From DATLZM01 sp035559315 (GTDB lineage: Bacteria; Actinomycetota; UBA4738; HRBIN12), in NCBI GenBank assembly GCA_035559315.1, contig DATMBJ010000104.1, positions 1 through 24,677 on the forward strand: 24,677 nt of DNA. Reading direction: 5' to 3'. Positions 6,935 through 14,799 of this stretch are shown in pieces. Within the stretch, counting starts at the first letter, position 1. Each line of letters begins with the position of its first letter. Below the pieces are notes generated by a model. The model was not told where the DNA came from, did not search any database, and saw nothing but the letters and a program-made list of their open reading frames with translations. Position numbers and translations under genes: made by a program.

Positions 6935-7996
6935 GTGCGGACGATGCGCGCCCTCCGGAAGACCCGCCGGGCGCCGGGCGCGGAGCTCGAGGAGGTGCCG
7001 GTCCCCGACCCGGGGCCGGCCGAGGTCCTGGTCCGGGTCCACGCCGCCTCGGTCTGCGGCACCGACCTCCATATCTACGAGTGGAACCGGTGGGCCGAGG
7101 AGCGGATCGGGAGGATCCCGATGACCTTCGGCCACGAAGTGGCGGGGACGGTCGAGGCGGTCGGCTCGGAGGTGCACCACCTCGCTCCGGGGACCTTCGT
7201 AGCGGCCGAGACCCACATCGCCTGCGGATTCTGCCGGACCTGCCGCGCGGGCCGTCCCCACATCTGTGAGCGGCTCAGGATCCTGGGGGTCGACACCGAC
7301 GGCGCGTTCGCCGGCCACGTCGTGATCCCCGCGGCGAACGCCTGGGTGGTGGGGGAGGGCATCCCGGCGGACGTGGCCCCGGTGATGGAGCCCTTCGGCA
7401 ACGCGGTCCACACGGTCTTCGGGACCGAGCGCGGCGACGACGTGGCGGCGGCCGCGGTCGCGGTGCTCGGCTGCGGCCCCATCGGGCTGTTCGCGGTGGG
7501 CATCGTCCGGGCCCTGGGCGCCCGCACCGTGATCGCCGTGGAGCCCAACGACTACCGGCTGGACCTGGCGAAGCGGATGGGAGCCGACGTGGTGGTGGAC
7601 CCGGGGCGGGAGGATCCGGTGGCCGCGGCCCTCGACGTCACGGGGGGCCACGGCGTCGAGGTCGTGCTGGAGATGTCCGGGGACCCCCGGGCCATCGACC
7701 AGGGCACCCGGATGCTGGCCCGGGGCGGCCGGATGTCGCTCCTCGGGCTCCCCGGGGGGCCCGTGTCCCTGGACCTCACCGACCAGGTGATTTTCAAGGA
7801 GGCCCGGCTCCAGGGCATCACGGGCCGGGAGATGTTCCGGACCTGGGAGCAGACCCAGACGCTCCTCGGGTCCGGGCTGGTGGACGTGTCGCCGGTGCTC
7901 ACCCACCGGTTCCCGCTCGAGCGGTTCGCGGAGGCGTTCGCCGTGGCCGCCTCGGGCCGGGCCGGCAAGGTGATCCTGTTCCCCGACGGAGGCTGA
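6935..7996 (+). CDS. tdh: L-threonine 3-dehydrogenase
   Basis: This zinc-dependent medium-chain dehydrogenase oxidises L-threonine to 2-amino-3-ketobutyrate with NAD+ in the cytoplasm. The catalytic zinc ligand Cys41 lies in SVCGTDLHIYEW, which also has the Thr and His proton-relay positions and the HIYEW signature typical of Tdh. A GHE motif follows. The structural zinc cluster is the four-cysteine CGFCRTC...HIC block. The Rossmann motif is VLGCGPIGLFAVG. The length, about 353 residues, fits the family. The start is GTG 6935, in frame and 6 nt after a -10 element; ATG 6944 (MRALRKT) is the alternative and differs by three residues. kbl follows 3 bp downstream and completes the pathway, which strongly supports the assignment over sorbitol or butanediol dehydrogenase. 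Confidence 0.93.
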   Translation: MRTMRALRKTRRAPGAELEEVPVPDPGPAEVLVRVHAASVCGTDLHIYEWNRWAEERIGRIPMTFGHEVAGTVEAVGSEVHHLAPGTFVAAETHIACGFCRTCRAGRPHICERLRILGVDTDGAFAGHVVIPAANAWVVGEGIPADVAPVMEPFGNAVHTVFGTERGDDVAAAAVAVLGCGPIGLFAVGIVRALGARTVIAVEPNDYRLDLAKRMGADVVVDPGREDPVAAALDVTGGHGVEVVLEMSGDPRAIDQGTRMLARGGRMSLLGLPGGPVSLDLTDQVIFKEARLQGITGREMFRTWEQTQTLLGSGLVDVSPVLTHRFPLERFAEAFAVAASGRAGKVILFPDGG

Positions 7997-7999
7997 ACG

Positions 8000-9181
8000 A
8001 TGGGCGGAGCCCTCTCCTACCTCGCGGACCAGCTCGCGGAGCTCGAGGCGCAGGGGATGCGCCTGCGGATCCGGACCCTCCAGGCCGAGCAGCGCGCCCG
8101 GACCCGCTACGACGGCCGGGACGTGATCAACCTGGCCTCCAACAACTACCTGGGCCTCGCCGCGCACCCCGAGGTGAAGGAGGCCGCCGCCCGGGCCGCG
8201 CGGGAGTTCGGCGCGGGCTCGGGGGCGGTCCGCACGATCGCCGGGACCATGACGCTCCACGAGGAGCTCGAGCGGCGCTTCGCGGCGTTCAAGGGGGCCG
8301 AGGCCGCGCTGATGTTCCCCTCGGGGTTCGCGGCCAACGCGGGGACCGTCGCCGCCATCCTCACCCGCGACGACGTGATCGTCTCCGACGAGCTGAACCA
8401 CGCCTCGATCATCGACGGGGCCCGGCTGTCCCGGGCCGAGATCCGGGTGTTCCCGCACCGGGACGTGGAGGCCGCCGACCGGCTGCTCGCCGAGAGCGAG
8501 GGGAAGGCGAGGAAGCTCCTGATCACCGACGGCGTGTTCTCGATGGACGGCGACATCGCCCCGCTGCCCGCGCTCGTGGAGGTGGCCGAGCGGCACGGGG
8601 CGATCATGATGATCGACGACGCCCACGCGTCGGGGGTCCTGGGCCCCGGCGGCAAGGGGACCGTGGCCCACTTCGGGATCGATCCCCGCCGGGTGGACGT
8701 CCAGGTCGGGACGCTCTCGAAGGCCATCGGGGTGCTCGGCGGGTTCATCGCGGGGCCGCCGCACCTGATCGAGTGGCTGAAGAACCGGGGGCGCCCGTTC
8801 CTGTTCTCGACCTCGGCGCCCCCCGCGGTGGTCGCGGCCTGCCTGGCCGCCCTGGACGTGATGGAGCGGGAGCCGGAGCGGATCGAGCGCCTGTGGTCGA
8901 ACACGCGCTTCTTCAAGGAGGGGCTCCACGGCCTCGGCTTCGACACCGGGGCGAGCGAGACCCCGATCACGCCGGTGATCGCCGGCGAGGAGCGGAAGGC
9001 CCAGGAGCTCTCCGCGGGGCTGTGGGAGGAGGGGGTGTTCACGCCGGCCGTGGTCTACCCCACGGTGCCCCGGGGGAAGGCCCGGGTCCGCACGATCGTG
9101 ACCGCCGACCACACCGAGGACGACCTGGCGCAGGCCCTCGAGGCCTTCGAGCGGGTCGGCCGGAAGCTCGGCCTGATCTAG
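8000..9181 (+). CDS. kbl: Glycine C-acetyltransferase (2-amino-3-ketobutyrate CoA ligase)
   Basis: This PLP-dependent enzyme of the alpha-oxoamine synthase family cleaves 2-amino-3-ketobutyrate with CoA to glycine and acetyl-CoA. The 393-residue length is typical. Visible landmarks are the INLASNNYLGLA opening, the GSGAVRTIAGT substrate loop, the DELNHASIIDG segment, the PLP-contacting DDAHASGVLG and the Schiff-base lysine in GTLSKAIG. It begins 3 bp after tdh, with GGAGG in the end of tdh as its ribosome site, so the two are co-transcribed and probably coupled. This partner excludes the related 8-amino-7-oxononanoate and 5-aminolevulinate synthases as better explanations. The stop shares the CTAG tetranucleotide with the convergent tetR-like gene. 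Confidence 0.94.
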   Translation: MGGALSYLADQLAELEAQGMRLRIRTLQAEQRARTRYDGRDVINLASNNYLGLAAHPEVKEAAARAAREFGAGSGAVRTIAGTMTLHEELERRFAAFKGAEAALMFPSGFAANAGTVAAILTRDDVIVSDELNHASIIDGARLSRAEIRVFPHRDVEAADRLLAESEGKARKLLITDGVFSMDGDIAPLPALVEVAERHGAIMMIDDAHASGVLGPGGKGTVAHFGIDPRRVDVQVGTLSKAIGVLGGFIAGPPHLIEWLKNRGRPFLFSTSAPPAVVAACLAALDVMEREPERIERLWSNTRFFKEGLHGLGFDTGASETPITPVIAGEERKAQELSAGLWEEGVFTPAVVYPTVPRGKARVRTIVTADHTEDDLAQALEAFERVGRKLGLI

Positions 9182-9885
9182 CGGCGGCGCCGGCCGCGGC
9201 CGGCCCGCTCCCGGAGGCCGCCGAGGAGCAGGTCGAGGCCGAACTCGAAGTCCTCGTTGGGGTCGCAGCGGGCCATCTCGGGCAGGAGCTCGACCAGGGT
9301 GGGGAGCTCCGCCGCCGGGAGCGCCGCGGCCACCTGCTCCGGGGGGAGCCCGAAGGCCTCGGGCTGGGTGAAGATCCCCGCGACCTCCTGGGCCACGTAG
9401 CCCAGGACGTAGCCGACCAGGGCCCGGTAGCCGTGGACCGCGTCCTCGGGGGACAGGCCGGCCTGTCGGAGCGCGGCGAGGGCCGCCTCCACCGCCCGGA
9501 GGATCGGCTCGCGGACGATCGTCCGCCGCTGCTCGGCGAAGAGCGGGATGGCGCCCGGGTGGCGGAGCAGCGCCGCGCGGAAGCCGAGGGCCGCGGCCCG
9601 GAGCCTGGCGAAGGGCTCTCCCTCGGTCGGGATCTCGAGCTCCGAGACGATCGCCTCGAGGATCCCGACCAGGATGTCGTCCTTGTCCTCGACGTGGTTG
9701 TAGAGCGACATCGCCTCCACGCCGAGCTCCCGGCCGAGGCGGCGCATCGAGACCGCCTCCAGGCCCTCCCGGTCCAGGATCCGGAGGGCGGCCCCGACGA
9801 TGCGGGCGCGCGAGAGCGGCTCCCGGGCGGGCCGCGCCCCGGCCGCGAGCTCGGACCCCGCGCGCGGTCCCTTGGTACCGGCCAT
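9178..9885 (-). CDS. TetR-family transcriptional repressor
   Basis: This is a 235-residue regulator. After a basic, disordered N-terminus, the helix-turn-helix domain covers about 24-72, with ARIVGAALRILDREG, SMRRLGRELGVEAMSLYNHV and KDDILVGIL matching the TetR pattern. The larger C-terminal ligand domain resembles the TetR_C group that follows SLYNHV-type headpieces, and it ends in a basic RGRRRR tail. The start is ATG 9885 with GGGGAGCGG close upstream; longer frames lack family sequence. It is divergent from the MmpL transporter and a strong palindrome overlaps the transporter's promoter, so it very likely represses that gene and itself until a small ligand binds. The ligand is unknown. 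Confidence 0.92.
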   Translation of the reverse strand: MAGTKGPRAGSELAAGARPAREPLSRARIVGAALRILDREGLEAVSMRRLGRELGVEAMSLYNHVEDKDDILVGILEAIVSELEIPTEGEPFARLRAAALGFRAALLRHPGAIPLFAEQRRTIVREPILRAVEAALAALRQAGLSPEDAVHGYRALVGYVLGYVAQEVAGIFTQPEAFGLPPEQVAAALPAAELPTLVELLPEMARCDPNEDFEFGLDLLLGGLRERAGRGRRRR

Positions 9886-9902
9886 CCTCCGCTCCCCTCG
9901 GG

Positions 9903-9930
9903 TTGACACCTTACGGTGTACGTGTAGACT
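9903..9930 (+). promoter_or_regulatory. Promoter of the MmpL transporter
   Basis: TTGACA (9903-9908) and TAGACT (9925-9930) are separated by 16 bp and form the best sigma-70-like promoter in the window. Transcription would start near 9937, giving a leader of about 58 nt. The operator at 9910-9944 covers the spacer, the -10 and the start point. Confidence 0.7.
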
Positions 9931-9957
9931 CCGTACGCCGTAAGCATACACCGTACG
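9910..9957. promoter_or_regulatory. TetR-type operator between tetR-like gene and mmpL
   Basis: CTTACGGTGTACG (9910-9922) and CGTACGCCGTAAG (9932-9944) form a 13-bp inverted repeat with one mismatch and a 9-nt spacer. A further related half-site, ACACCGTACG, follows at 9948-9957, and CGTACG recurs 20 bp apart. The site overlaps the mmpL promoter and lies 25 bp before the repressor's start codon, ideal for repressing both genes. Confidence 0.7.
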
Positions 9958-9994
9958 TAGAGCGGGCCGCGTCGGGCGGCGGGAGGGAGACGGC

Positions 9995-12271
9995 ATGAGG
10001 CTGAACCCAGGGTCGCTCGCCGAGGCGAGCAGCCGGCGTCCGTGGTGGACCGTGGGGCTGTGGGTGGTGCTGGTCGCGGCCATGGGGTTCGTGAGCGGCC
10101 GGCTGCTCGACGGGGTCCTGACGCAGGACATCGAGTTCACGAACCGGCCGGAGGCCGTCCGCGCCCAGGAGGTGCTCGAGACCCGGTTCGGCGGGGGCGA
10201 GGTCGCGGACACCGAGTTCGTGATCGTCGGCTCCGAGCGCCTCACGGTCCGCGACCCGGGCTTCGAGCGCGCGGTCCGCGGCGTCCAGGCCGCCGTCGCC
10301 GAGCTCGACGGCGGGATCCTGGCCGGTCCGCCGACCTCCTACTACGACCTGGCCGAGGCCGCCCCCGAGGAGGCGGCCCGCCTGGTCTCGGCCGACGGCC
10401 GGACGACGCTGATCACGGTGCCGCTCACGGACGTCGAGGTCTCGACGATCGAGGAGCTCCGCCGCACCGTGGAGCGCGCCCGCCCCGAGGGCTTCACGGT
10501 GCAGGTCGCCGGCCAGGGGGCGCTCTTCGCGGACTTCACGCGGATCGCCGAGGAGGACCTCCGCCGCGGCGAGGCCATCGGGATCGGGGCCGCGCTGGTC
10601 GTCCTGGTCGTGGTGTTCGCCTCGGTCGTGGCGGCGGTGCTGCCGATCGTGATGGCCCTGGCCGCGATCGCCGTGGCGCTGGGGATCGTGTCGCTCGTCG
10701 GTCAGCTCGTCGAGTTCAACCTGTTCGTCACGAACATGGTGTCGATGATCGGCCTCGCGGTCGGGATCGACTACTCGCTGTTCATCGTGTCCCGCTACCG
10801 CGAGGAGCGGAAGAAGGGGCTCCCGAAGCTCGAGGCGATCGGCGCCGCCGGCGCGACCGCCAACCGCGCCGTGTTCTTCTCGGGGATGACCGTCGTGATC
10901 GCCCTGCTCGGGATGTTCATCATGCCGGTCTCGATCTTCCGGAGCCTCGCGACCGGCGCCGTGGTCGTGACCCTCGCCTCGCTCGCCGCCTCGATGACGC
11001 TGCTCCCGGCGATCATCGCCCTGCTCGGGGACCGGGTGAACTGGCCGCGGCTCGCCCGCCGGGCCCGGGTGGACTCCGAGCACGACCCGCGGGGCGGGAC
11101 GTGGGACCGGATCACCCGCGGCGTGATGGCCCACCCCATCGTCTACCTCCTGGCCTCGGTGGCGGTCCTCGGCGGCCTGGGGGCGTTCTACACCCAGCTC
11201 CACCGCGGGACGTCGCAGAACGTCAGCCAGCTCCCGGAGGGGTTCGAGTCGAAGGAGGCCTTCCTCACCCTCGAGCGGGAGTTCGCGGGCGGGGTCACCG
11301 AGCCGGCCAGGATCGTGGTGGTCGGGGACGTCGACAGGCCCGAGGTCCGAGCCGCGATCGAGGAGCTCCGGGCGGGCATCGCGGCGATCGGGGCCTTCGC
11401 CCCTCGCACCCAGGTGGTGCCGAGCCCGGACGGGGGCGCCGTCGAGGTCGACGCGTTCTTCCTCGGCGACCCCGCGACCGACGCCGCGTTCCAGGCCATC
11501 CGCGACCTGCGGAGCGAGGTGGTGCCGGCCGCCTTCGAGGGGGTCGAGGGGGTCGAGGTCCTGGTCGGGGGGAACACCGCGTTCTTCGCGGACTTCCTCG
11601 ACCTCGTGGACCGCTACCAGTGGCTGGTCCTCGGCTTCGTCCTGGCCCTCTCGTTCGTCCTGCTCACCGTGGTGTTCCGCTCGATCGTCGTCCCGGTCAA
11701 GGCGATCGCGATGAACCTCCTCTCGGTGGGTGCGGCCTACGGCGCCCTCACGCTCGTGTTCCAGGAGGGCGTGGGCATCGGGGTCTTCGACGCGCTGGGG
11801 TTCCGCTTCCAGCGGGTGGAGGCGATCGAGGCCTGGCTCCCGCTGTTCCTGTTCTCGGTGCTGTTCGGGCTGTCGATGGACTACCACGTGTTCCTGCTGT
11901 CGCGGATCCGCGAGGAGTACGACCGGACCGGCGACAACACCGAGGCGGTGGCCTACGGGCTGCGGACCACGGCCGGGATCATCACCGGCGCCGCCCTGAT
12001 CATGGTCGCGGTGTTCACGGGGTTCGCGGCCGGGAGGCTCGGGCCGCTCCAGCAGATGGGCTTCGGGCTCGCGGTGGCCGTGTTCATGGACGCCACGATC
12101 GTCCGCACCGTGCTGGTCCCGGCGTCGATGCGGCTCCTCGGCGACCTCAACTGGTACCTGCCGAGGTGGCTTCGGTGGCTGCCGCGGCTCGACGTCGAGG
12201 GCCGCGAGCGGACGGCCCGCCCCCGCCCCGCGGAGATCCCGAGCGGGGACGTCCCGGCCGAGGCCCGGTAG
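9995..12271 (+). CDS. MMPL/RND-family membrane transporter
   Basis: This 758-residue inner-membrane transporter uses proton motive force to export lipids or drugs. It shows the internal duplication of the family: TM1 near 18-40, an extracytoplasmic domain (about 45-190), a cluster of five TMs (about 195-350), TM7, a second extracytoplasmic domain (about 405-535) and a second TM cluster (about 540-720). The two halves carry matching motifs, GIDYSLFIVSRYREE and SMDYHVFLLSRIREE, in which the Asp-Tyr pair is expected to relay protons. The short C-terminal tail lacks the large domain of MmpL3. The start is ATG 9995 with GGAGGGAG upstream. Divergent TetR control suggests drug or lipid efflux; the substrate cannot be read from sequence. 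Confidence 0.92.
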   Translation: MRLNPGSLAEASSRRPWWTVGLWVVLVAAMGFVSGRLLDGVLTQDIEFTNRPEAVRAQEVLETRFGGGEVADTEFVIVGSERLTVRDPGFERAVRGVQAAVAELDGGILAGPPTSYYDLAEAAPEEAARLVSADGRTTLITVPLTDVEVSTIEELRRTVERARPEGFTVQVAGQGALFADFTRIAEEDLRRGEAIGIGAALVVLVVVFASVVAAVLPIVMALAAIAVALGIVSLVGQLVEFNLFVTNMVSMIGLAVGIDYSLFIVSRYREERKKGLPKLEAIGAAGATANRAVFFSGMTVVIALLGMFIMPVSIFRSLATGAVVVTLASLAASMTLLPAIIALLGDRVNWPRLARRARVDSEHDPRGGTWDRITRGVMAHPIVYLLASVAVLGGLGAFYTQLHRGTSQNVSQLPEGFESKEAFLTLEREFAGGVTEPARIVVVGDVDRPEVRAAIEELRAGIAAIGAFAPRTQVVPSPDGGAVEVDAFFLGDPATDAAFQAIRDLRSEVVPAAFEGVEGVEVLVGGNTAFFADFLDLVDRYQWLVLGFVLALSFVLLTVVFRSIVVPVKAIAMNLLSVGAAYGALTLVFQEGVGIGVFDALGFRFQRVEAIEAWLPLFLFSVLFGLSMDYHVFLLSRIREEYDRTGDNTEAVAYGLRTTAGIITGAALIMVAVFTGFAAGRLGPLQQMGFGLAVAVFMDATIVRTVLVPASMRLLGDLNWYLPRWLRWLPRLDVEGRERTARPRPAEIPSGDVPAEAR

Positions 12272-12306
12272 GCGGGGAGGGGGCGGCGGACGCCCGTCCT
12301 CCCGCC
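12271..12306 (+). terminator. GC-rich stem-loop after the MmpL gene
   Basis: Beginning at the stop codon, GGCGGGGAGG pairs with CCTCCCGCC with one bulged G, and an inner GGGCG - 5 nt - CGCCC extends the stem to about 14 bp. No T-tract follows, which is usual for high-G+C terminators. It isolates the transporter from the next gene, which has its own -10 11 bp further on. Confidence 0.6.
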
Positions 12307-12316
12307 CTCGCTCTGG

Positions 12317-12322
12317 TACCGT
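12317..12322 (+). promoter_or_regulatory. Candidate -10 for the LLM oxidoreductase gene
   Basis: GGTACCGT contains TANNNT and ends 10 nt before ATG 12333. No Shine-Dalgarno sequence is present, so the mRNA would have a leader of only a few bases. Confidence 0.42.
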
Positions 12323-12332
12323 GCGCCCCGCC

Positions 12333-13250
12333 ATGCCGAGCCAGGGGGAACGGGACGCGCTGCGGGCCGCGATCGGCCCGGTGGGGGTCTGGACCTTCGC
12401 CCTCGACGGGCTCTCCGCGGAGGCCGAGCGCCGGGCGGTGCGGGAGATCGAGGCGATGGGCTTCCCCGCGCTCTGGGTCCCGGAGGGGATGCGGAGCAAG
12501 GAGATCTTCGCCCACCTCTCGCTGGTGCTCTCCGCCACCGAGCGCCTCGTGGCCTGCTCGGGGATCGCGAACATCCAGGCCCGCCATCCGTTCACGATGG
12601 CGCTCGGCGCCCGCGTGCTGGCCGACGCCTACCCCGGCCGGTCGGTGCTCGGGATCGGGGTCGGCCACGAGTACCAGGCCGAACGCCGCGGCGTCCCCTA
12701 CGAGCGGCCCAGGGCGCGGATGCGCGCGTACCTCGACGCGATGGCGAGGGCGGGATCGACGGCGCCGGAGCCCGCCGGGCCGGTCCGCCTGATGCTCGCG
12801 GCCCTGGGCGATCGGATGCTGGAGCTGGCGGCGGAGCGGACCCTCGGCGCGCACACCTACTTCGTCCCCGTGGAACACACCGAGCGGGCCCGGAGGGTGC
12901 TGGGGCCCGACCCGGTGCTCGCGGTCGAGCTCACCGCGGTCGTGGGCGCCGGCCGCGAGGAGGCGCTCGCCCGCGCCCGGCGGTTCGCCGGGGAGTACCT
13001 CTCGCTCCCGAACTACGCGAACAACTGGCGGCGGCTCGGCTACCCCGAGGACGAGGTGGCCGGCTCGGGGAGCGACCGGCTGATCGAGGCGGCCTTCGCC
13101 CTGGGAGGCGCCGAGGCCGTGGCGGCCAGGGTCCGGGAGCACCTCGAGGCCGGGGCCGATCACGTGGCGGTCCAGCTCCTCTCGGCCGAGGAGTTCGACC
13201 CGGGGCTGGACGCGCTCCGGGAGGTGGCGGCCGCCGTCCTGCCCGGGTAG
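12333..13250 (+). CDS. LLM-class F420-dependent oxidoreductase
   Basis: This 305-residue protein belongs to the luciferase-like monooxygenase fold, a TIM barrel that in actinobacteria usually binds coenzyme F420. The opening IGPVGVWTFALDGL, the MGFPALWVPEG strand, the SGIANIQARHPFTMA segment and VLGIGVGHEYQ match the MSMEG_4141-type subgroup of probable F420-dependent oxidoreductases. Later blocks LMLAALGDRMLELAAE and HTYFVPVEH are typical of the same group. ATG 12333 is chosen over the in-frame GTG 12321 because the latter overlaps the -10 element. It appears to be a single-gene unit. The substrate is unknown, and FMN rather than F420 cannot be fully excluded from sequence alone. Confidence 0.87.
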   Translation: MPSQGERDALRAAIGPVGVWTFALDGLSAEAERRAVREIEAMGFPALWVPEGMRSKEIFAHLSLVLSATERLVACSGIANIQARHPFTMALGARVLADAYPGRSVLGIGVGHEYQAERRGVPYERPRARMRAYLDAMARAGSTAPEPAGPVRLMLAALGDRMLELAAERTLGAHTYFVPVEHTERARRVLGPDPVLAVELTAVVGAGREEALARARRFAGEYLSLPNYANNWRRLGYPEDEVAGSGSDRLIEAAFALGGAEAVAARVREHLEAGADHVAVQLLSAEEFDPGLDALREVAAAVLPG

Positions 13251-13257
13251 ATCCGGG

Positions 13258-13641
13258 TCACCGCCGCGCCCGGGGATCCACGGCGCAGGCGCGGCCGAGG
13301 AGCCGCCCCAGCCGTGCCCGGTGGCGGGCCACCAGGCGGTAGACGCGGTCGGTGGGCCCCGGCAACGCCTCGGCGAGGGCGGCGAGGGGGCGGCCGCCCG
13401 GCAGCATCCGGAGCAGCGGGGCGACGGCGGCCCCGCCCGAGCGGACCACGCCGTCCTCGAGCACGAGGTGCCAGGAGGACATCCGCTCCTCGGGGGAGCG
13501 GCCGGGGAGGAGCCGGGCGGCCTCCTCGTCCTGGAGGGCCACGGCGCGCAGGCGCCGGGCCCGGTCCAGGCGGAGGACGAGGTCGGCGGCGAAGCGGCAG
13601 AACCCGCAGTCCGCGTCGTAGAGGAGGACGGCGCGCCCCAC
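13258..13641 (-). CDS. DCC-family (DUF393) thiol-disulfide oxidoreductase-like protein
   Basis: This small 127-residue protein has the DCC signature YDADCGFC at residues 8-15, with the CxxC pair at Cys12 and Cys15. The family is predicted to have a thioredoxin-like fold, but its physiological role is poorly known. The later SWHLV and GGAAVAPLLRMLPG blocks also fit DUF393. GTG 13641 is the only usable start because an in-frame TAG lies 12 nt before it. It sits 20 bp after the deacetylase stop on the same strand, so it may be the second gene of a pair, but a -10 element 6 nt before the GTG suggests independent leaderless transcription too. A further Cys near the C-terminus (RACAVD) is not part of the family motif. 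Confidence 0.85.
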   Translation of the reverse strand: MGRAVLLYDADCGFCRFAADLVLRLDRARRLRAVALQDEEAARLLPGRSPEERMSSWHLVLEDGVVRSGGAAVAPLLRMLPGGRPLAALAEALPGPTDRVYRLVARHRARLGRLLGRACAVDPRARR

Positions 13642-13647
13642 GCCTCC

Positions 13648-13653
13648 ACGCTA
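13648..13653 (-). promoter_or_regulatory. Candidate -10 for leaderless DCC gene
   Basis: GGTAGCGT on the minus strand contains TANNNT ending exactly 6 nt before GTG 13641. The GGAGG that overlaps the gap is only 1 nt from the start codon, too close for a normal ribosome site. Confidence 0.42.
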
Positions 13654-13661
13654 CCCCGCGC

Positions 13662-14726
13662 TCAGCGGAGCGGGACGAGCCGCAGCCCCATCCGCCGGAT
13701 CCCCCGGACGATCGCGGGCAGGGCGCGGGCCGTGGTCCACCCGTCGCCCCCGCCGTCGTGGAGCAGGACGATCGACCCGGGGCGGACCTCCCGCAGGACG
13801 GCGGCGGCGAGGGCCGCGGGGCTCCTGCCGCCGGCCCAGTCCTCGGGGTCGACGTCCCACAGCACGGTCCGCATCCCGAGCTGGAGCGCCGTCGCCACCA
13901 CGCGCCCGTCCACGCTCCCGCCGGGGGGACGGAAGAGCGCGGGCTCCACGCCCAGGTGGGCCAGGGCCTCGTTCGTCCGCTCGAGCTCCCCGCGCAGGCG
14001 GGCCGGCGGGAGGCGTCGGAAGGCGGGGCGCATCGGGTGGCTCCACGAGTGGTTCCCGATCGCGTGCCCGTCGCGGGCGATCGCCCGCACGAGGCCCGGC
14101 GCCCGCTCGACGCGGGAGCCGACGACGAAGAACGTGGCCCGGACGTGCATCCGTCGGAGGACCCCGAGGACGGCGCGGGTCGTGCCGGGCCAGGGGCCGT
14201 CGTCGAAGGTGAGGGCCACGCGCGGCGGCCGCGCCGCCCGCCCGATCGGCACGTACCGGACGGAGACGAGGGCCCCGGAGAACCTCCCGACGACCCGGAC
14301 CTCCCGGAGCCTCCAGGTCCGCAGGGTGAACCGGGGGTTGCCCGGCCGGCGGCCGGGGAGCACCCGGACCCGCCGCCGGGTCCCCTCCACCTCGTCCCGA
14401 CCGTCCACCGTCTCGATGCGGTCCCCGTCCCGCAGCACGGCCCCCGACGGCGCCGGGAGGCCGTTCAGGTACACCCTCCCGGGGTTCGCCCGGGGCAGGA
14501 GCACCCGCCCGTCGACGGCGAGGAGCCGCCCCGGGCGGGGCCGCGCCCCGAGCGTCCGGACCGCGCGGGCGAGCGTGGTCCCCGGCGGGAGCTGGACCGG
14601 CCGGCCGTCGACCGTGACGGCGATGGGCGGCGGGAGCTCCCCCACGGACCCCGCGGCGGAGACGGCGGACGCCGCCACCGCGAGCACGACGACGAGGCGC
14701 GCGGACCCGCGCAGCTTCCCGGCCAT
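13662..14726 (-). CDS. Secreted polysaccharide deacetylase (NodB domain)
   Basis: This 354-residue exported hydrolase should remove acetyl groups from cell-wall or surface polysaccharide. An N-terminal signal segment (about 9-27) is followed by a 120-residue region with two small beta-grasp or DUF348-like blocks (VTVDGRPVQLPPGTTL and YLNGLPAP...DGDRI). The NodB homology domain covers about 168-350. The catalytic set is present: TFDDGP with D175-D176, the metal-binding HSWSHP, RPPGG, DVDPEDW and LLHDGGG. No lipobox is present, so it is either secreted or held by the uncleaved signal. ATG 14726 is the natural start, immediately before the signal sequence. It is divergent from the DUF3054 gene. 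Peptidoglycan, chitin-like or exopolysaccharide substrates are all possible. Confidence 0.9.
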   Translation of the reverse strand: MAGKLRGSARLVVVLAVAASAVSAAGSVGELPPPIAVTVDGRPVQLPPGTTLARAVRTLGARPRPGRLLAVDGRVLLPRANPGRVYLNGLPAPSGAVLRDGDRIETVDGRDEVEGTRRRVRVLPGRRPGNPRFTLRTWRLREVRVVGRFSGALVSVRYVPIGRAARPPRVALTFDDGPWPGTTRAVLGVLRRMHVRATFFVVGSRVERAPGLVRAIARDGHAIGNHSWSHPMRPAFRRLPPARLRGELERTNEALAHLGVEPALFRPPGGSVDGRVVATALQLGMRTVLWDVDPEDWAGGRSPAALAAAVLREVRPGSIVLLHDGGGDGWTTARALPAIVRGIRRMGLRLVPLR

Positions 14727-14787
14727 GGGTCGCCCTATGGACTACCACGCGGGCCCGGCGGTTCCATGGAGGGAGCGCCGGGCGTGG

Positions 14788-14793
14788 GACGAT
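14788..14793 (+). promoter_or_regulatory. Weak candidate -10 for the DUF3054 gene
   Basis: GACGAT keeps the A and final T of TANNNT and ends exactly 6 nt before GTG 14800, the same distance as in tdh and the DCC gene. The missing first T makes this a weak call. Confidence 0.3.
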
Positions 14794-14799
14794 GGGGCC

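Noticed and set aside
7997..7999. Possible glycine or threonine riboswitch in the tdh-kbl unit
   Set aside because: The genes are 3 bp apart and tdh appears leaderless, so there is no room for an aptamer.
9911..12595. Very long open frame antisense to the MmpL gene
   Set aside because: It is rich in His, Arg, Asp and Gly with no domain, which is typical of antisense frames in high-G+C DNA. The plus-strand MmpL reading has clear motifs.
14727..14799. Promoter for the deacetylase in the divergent gap
   Set aside because: TAGTCC and similar hexamers do not fit TANNNT and no -35 is seen, so I could not support a specific site.
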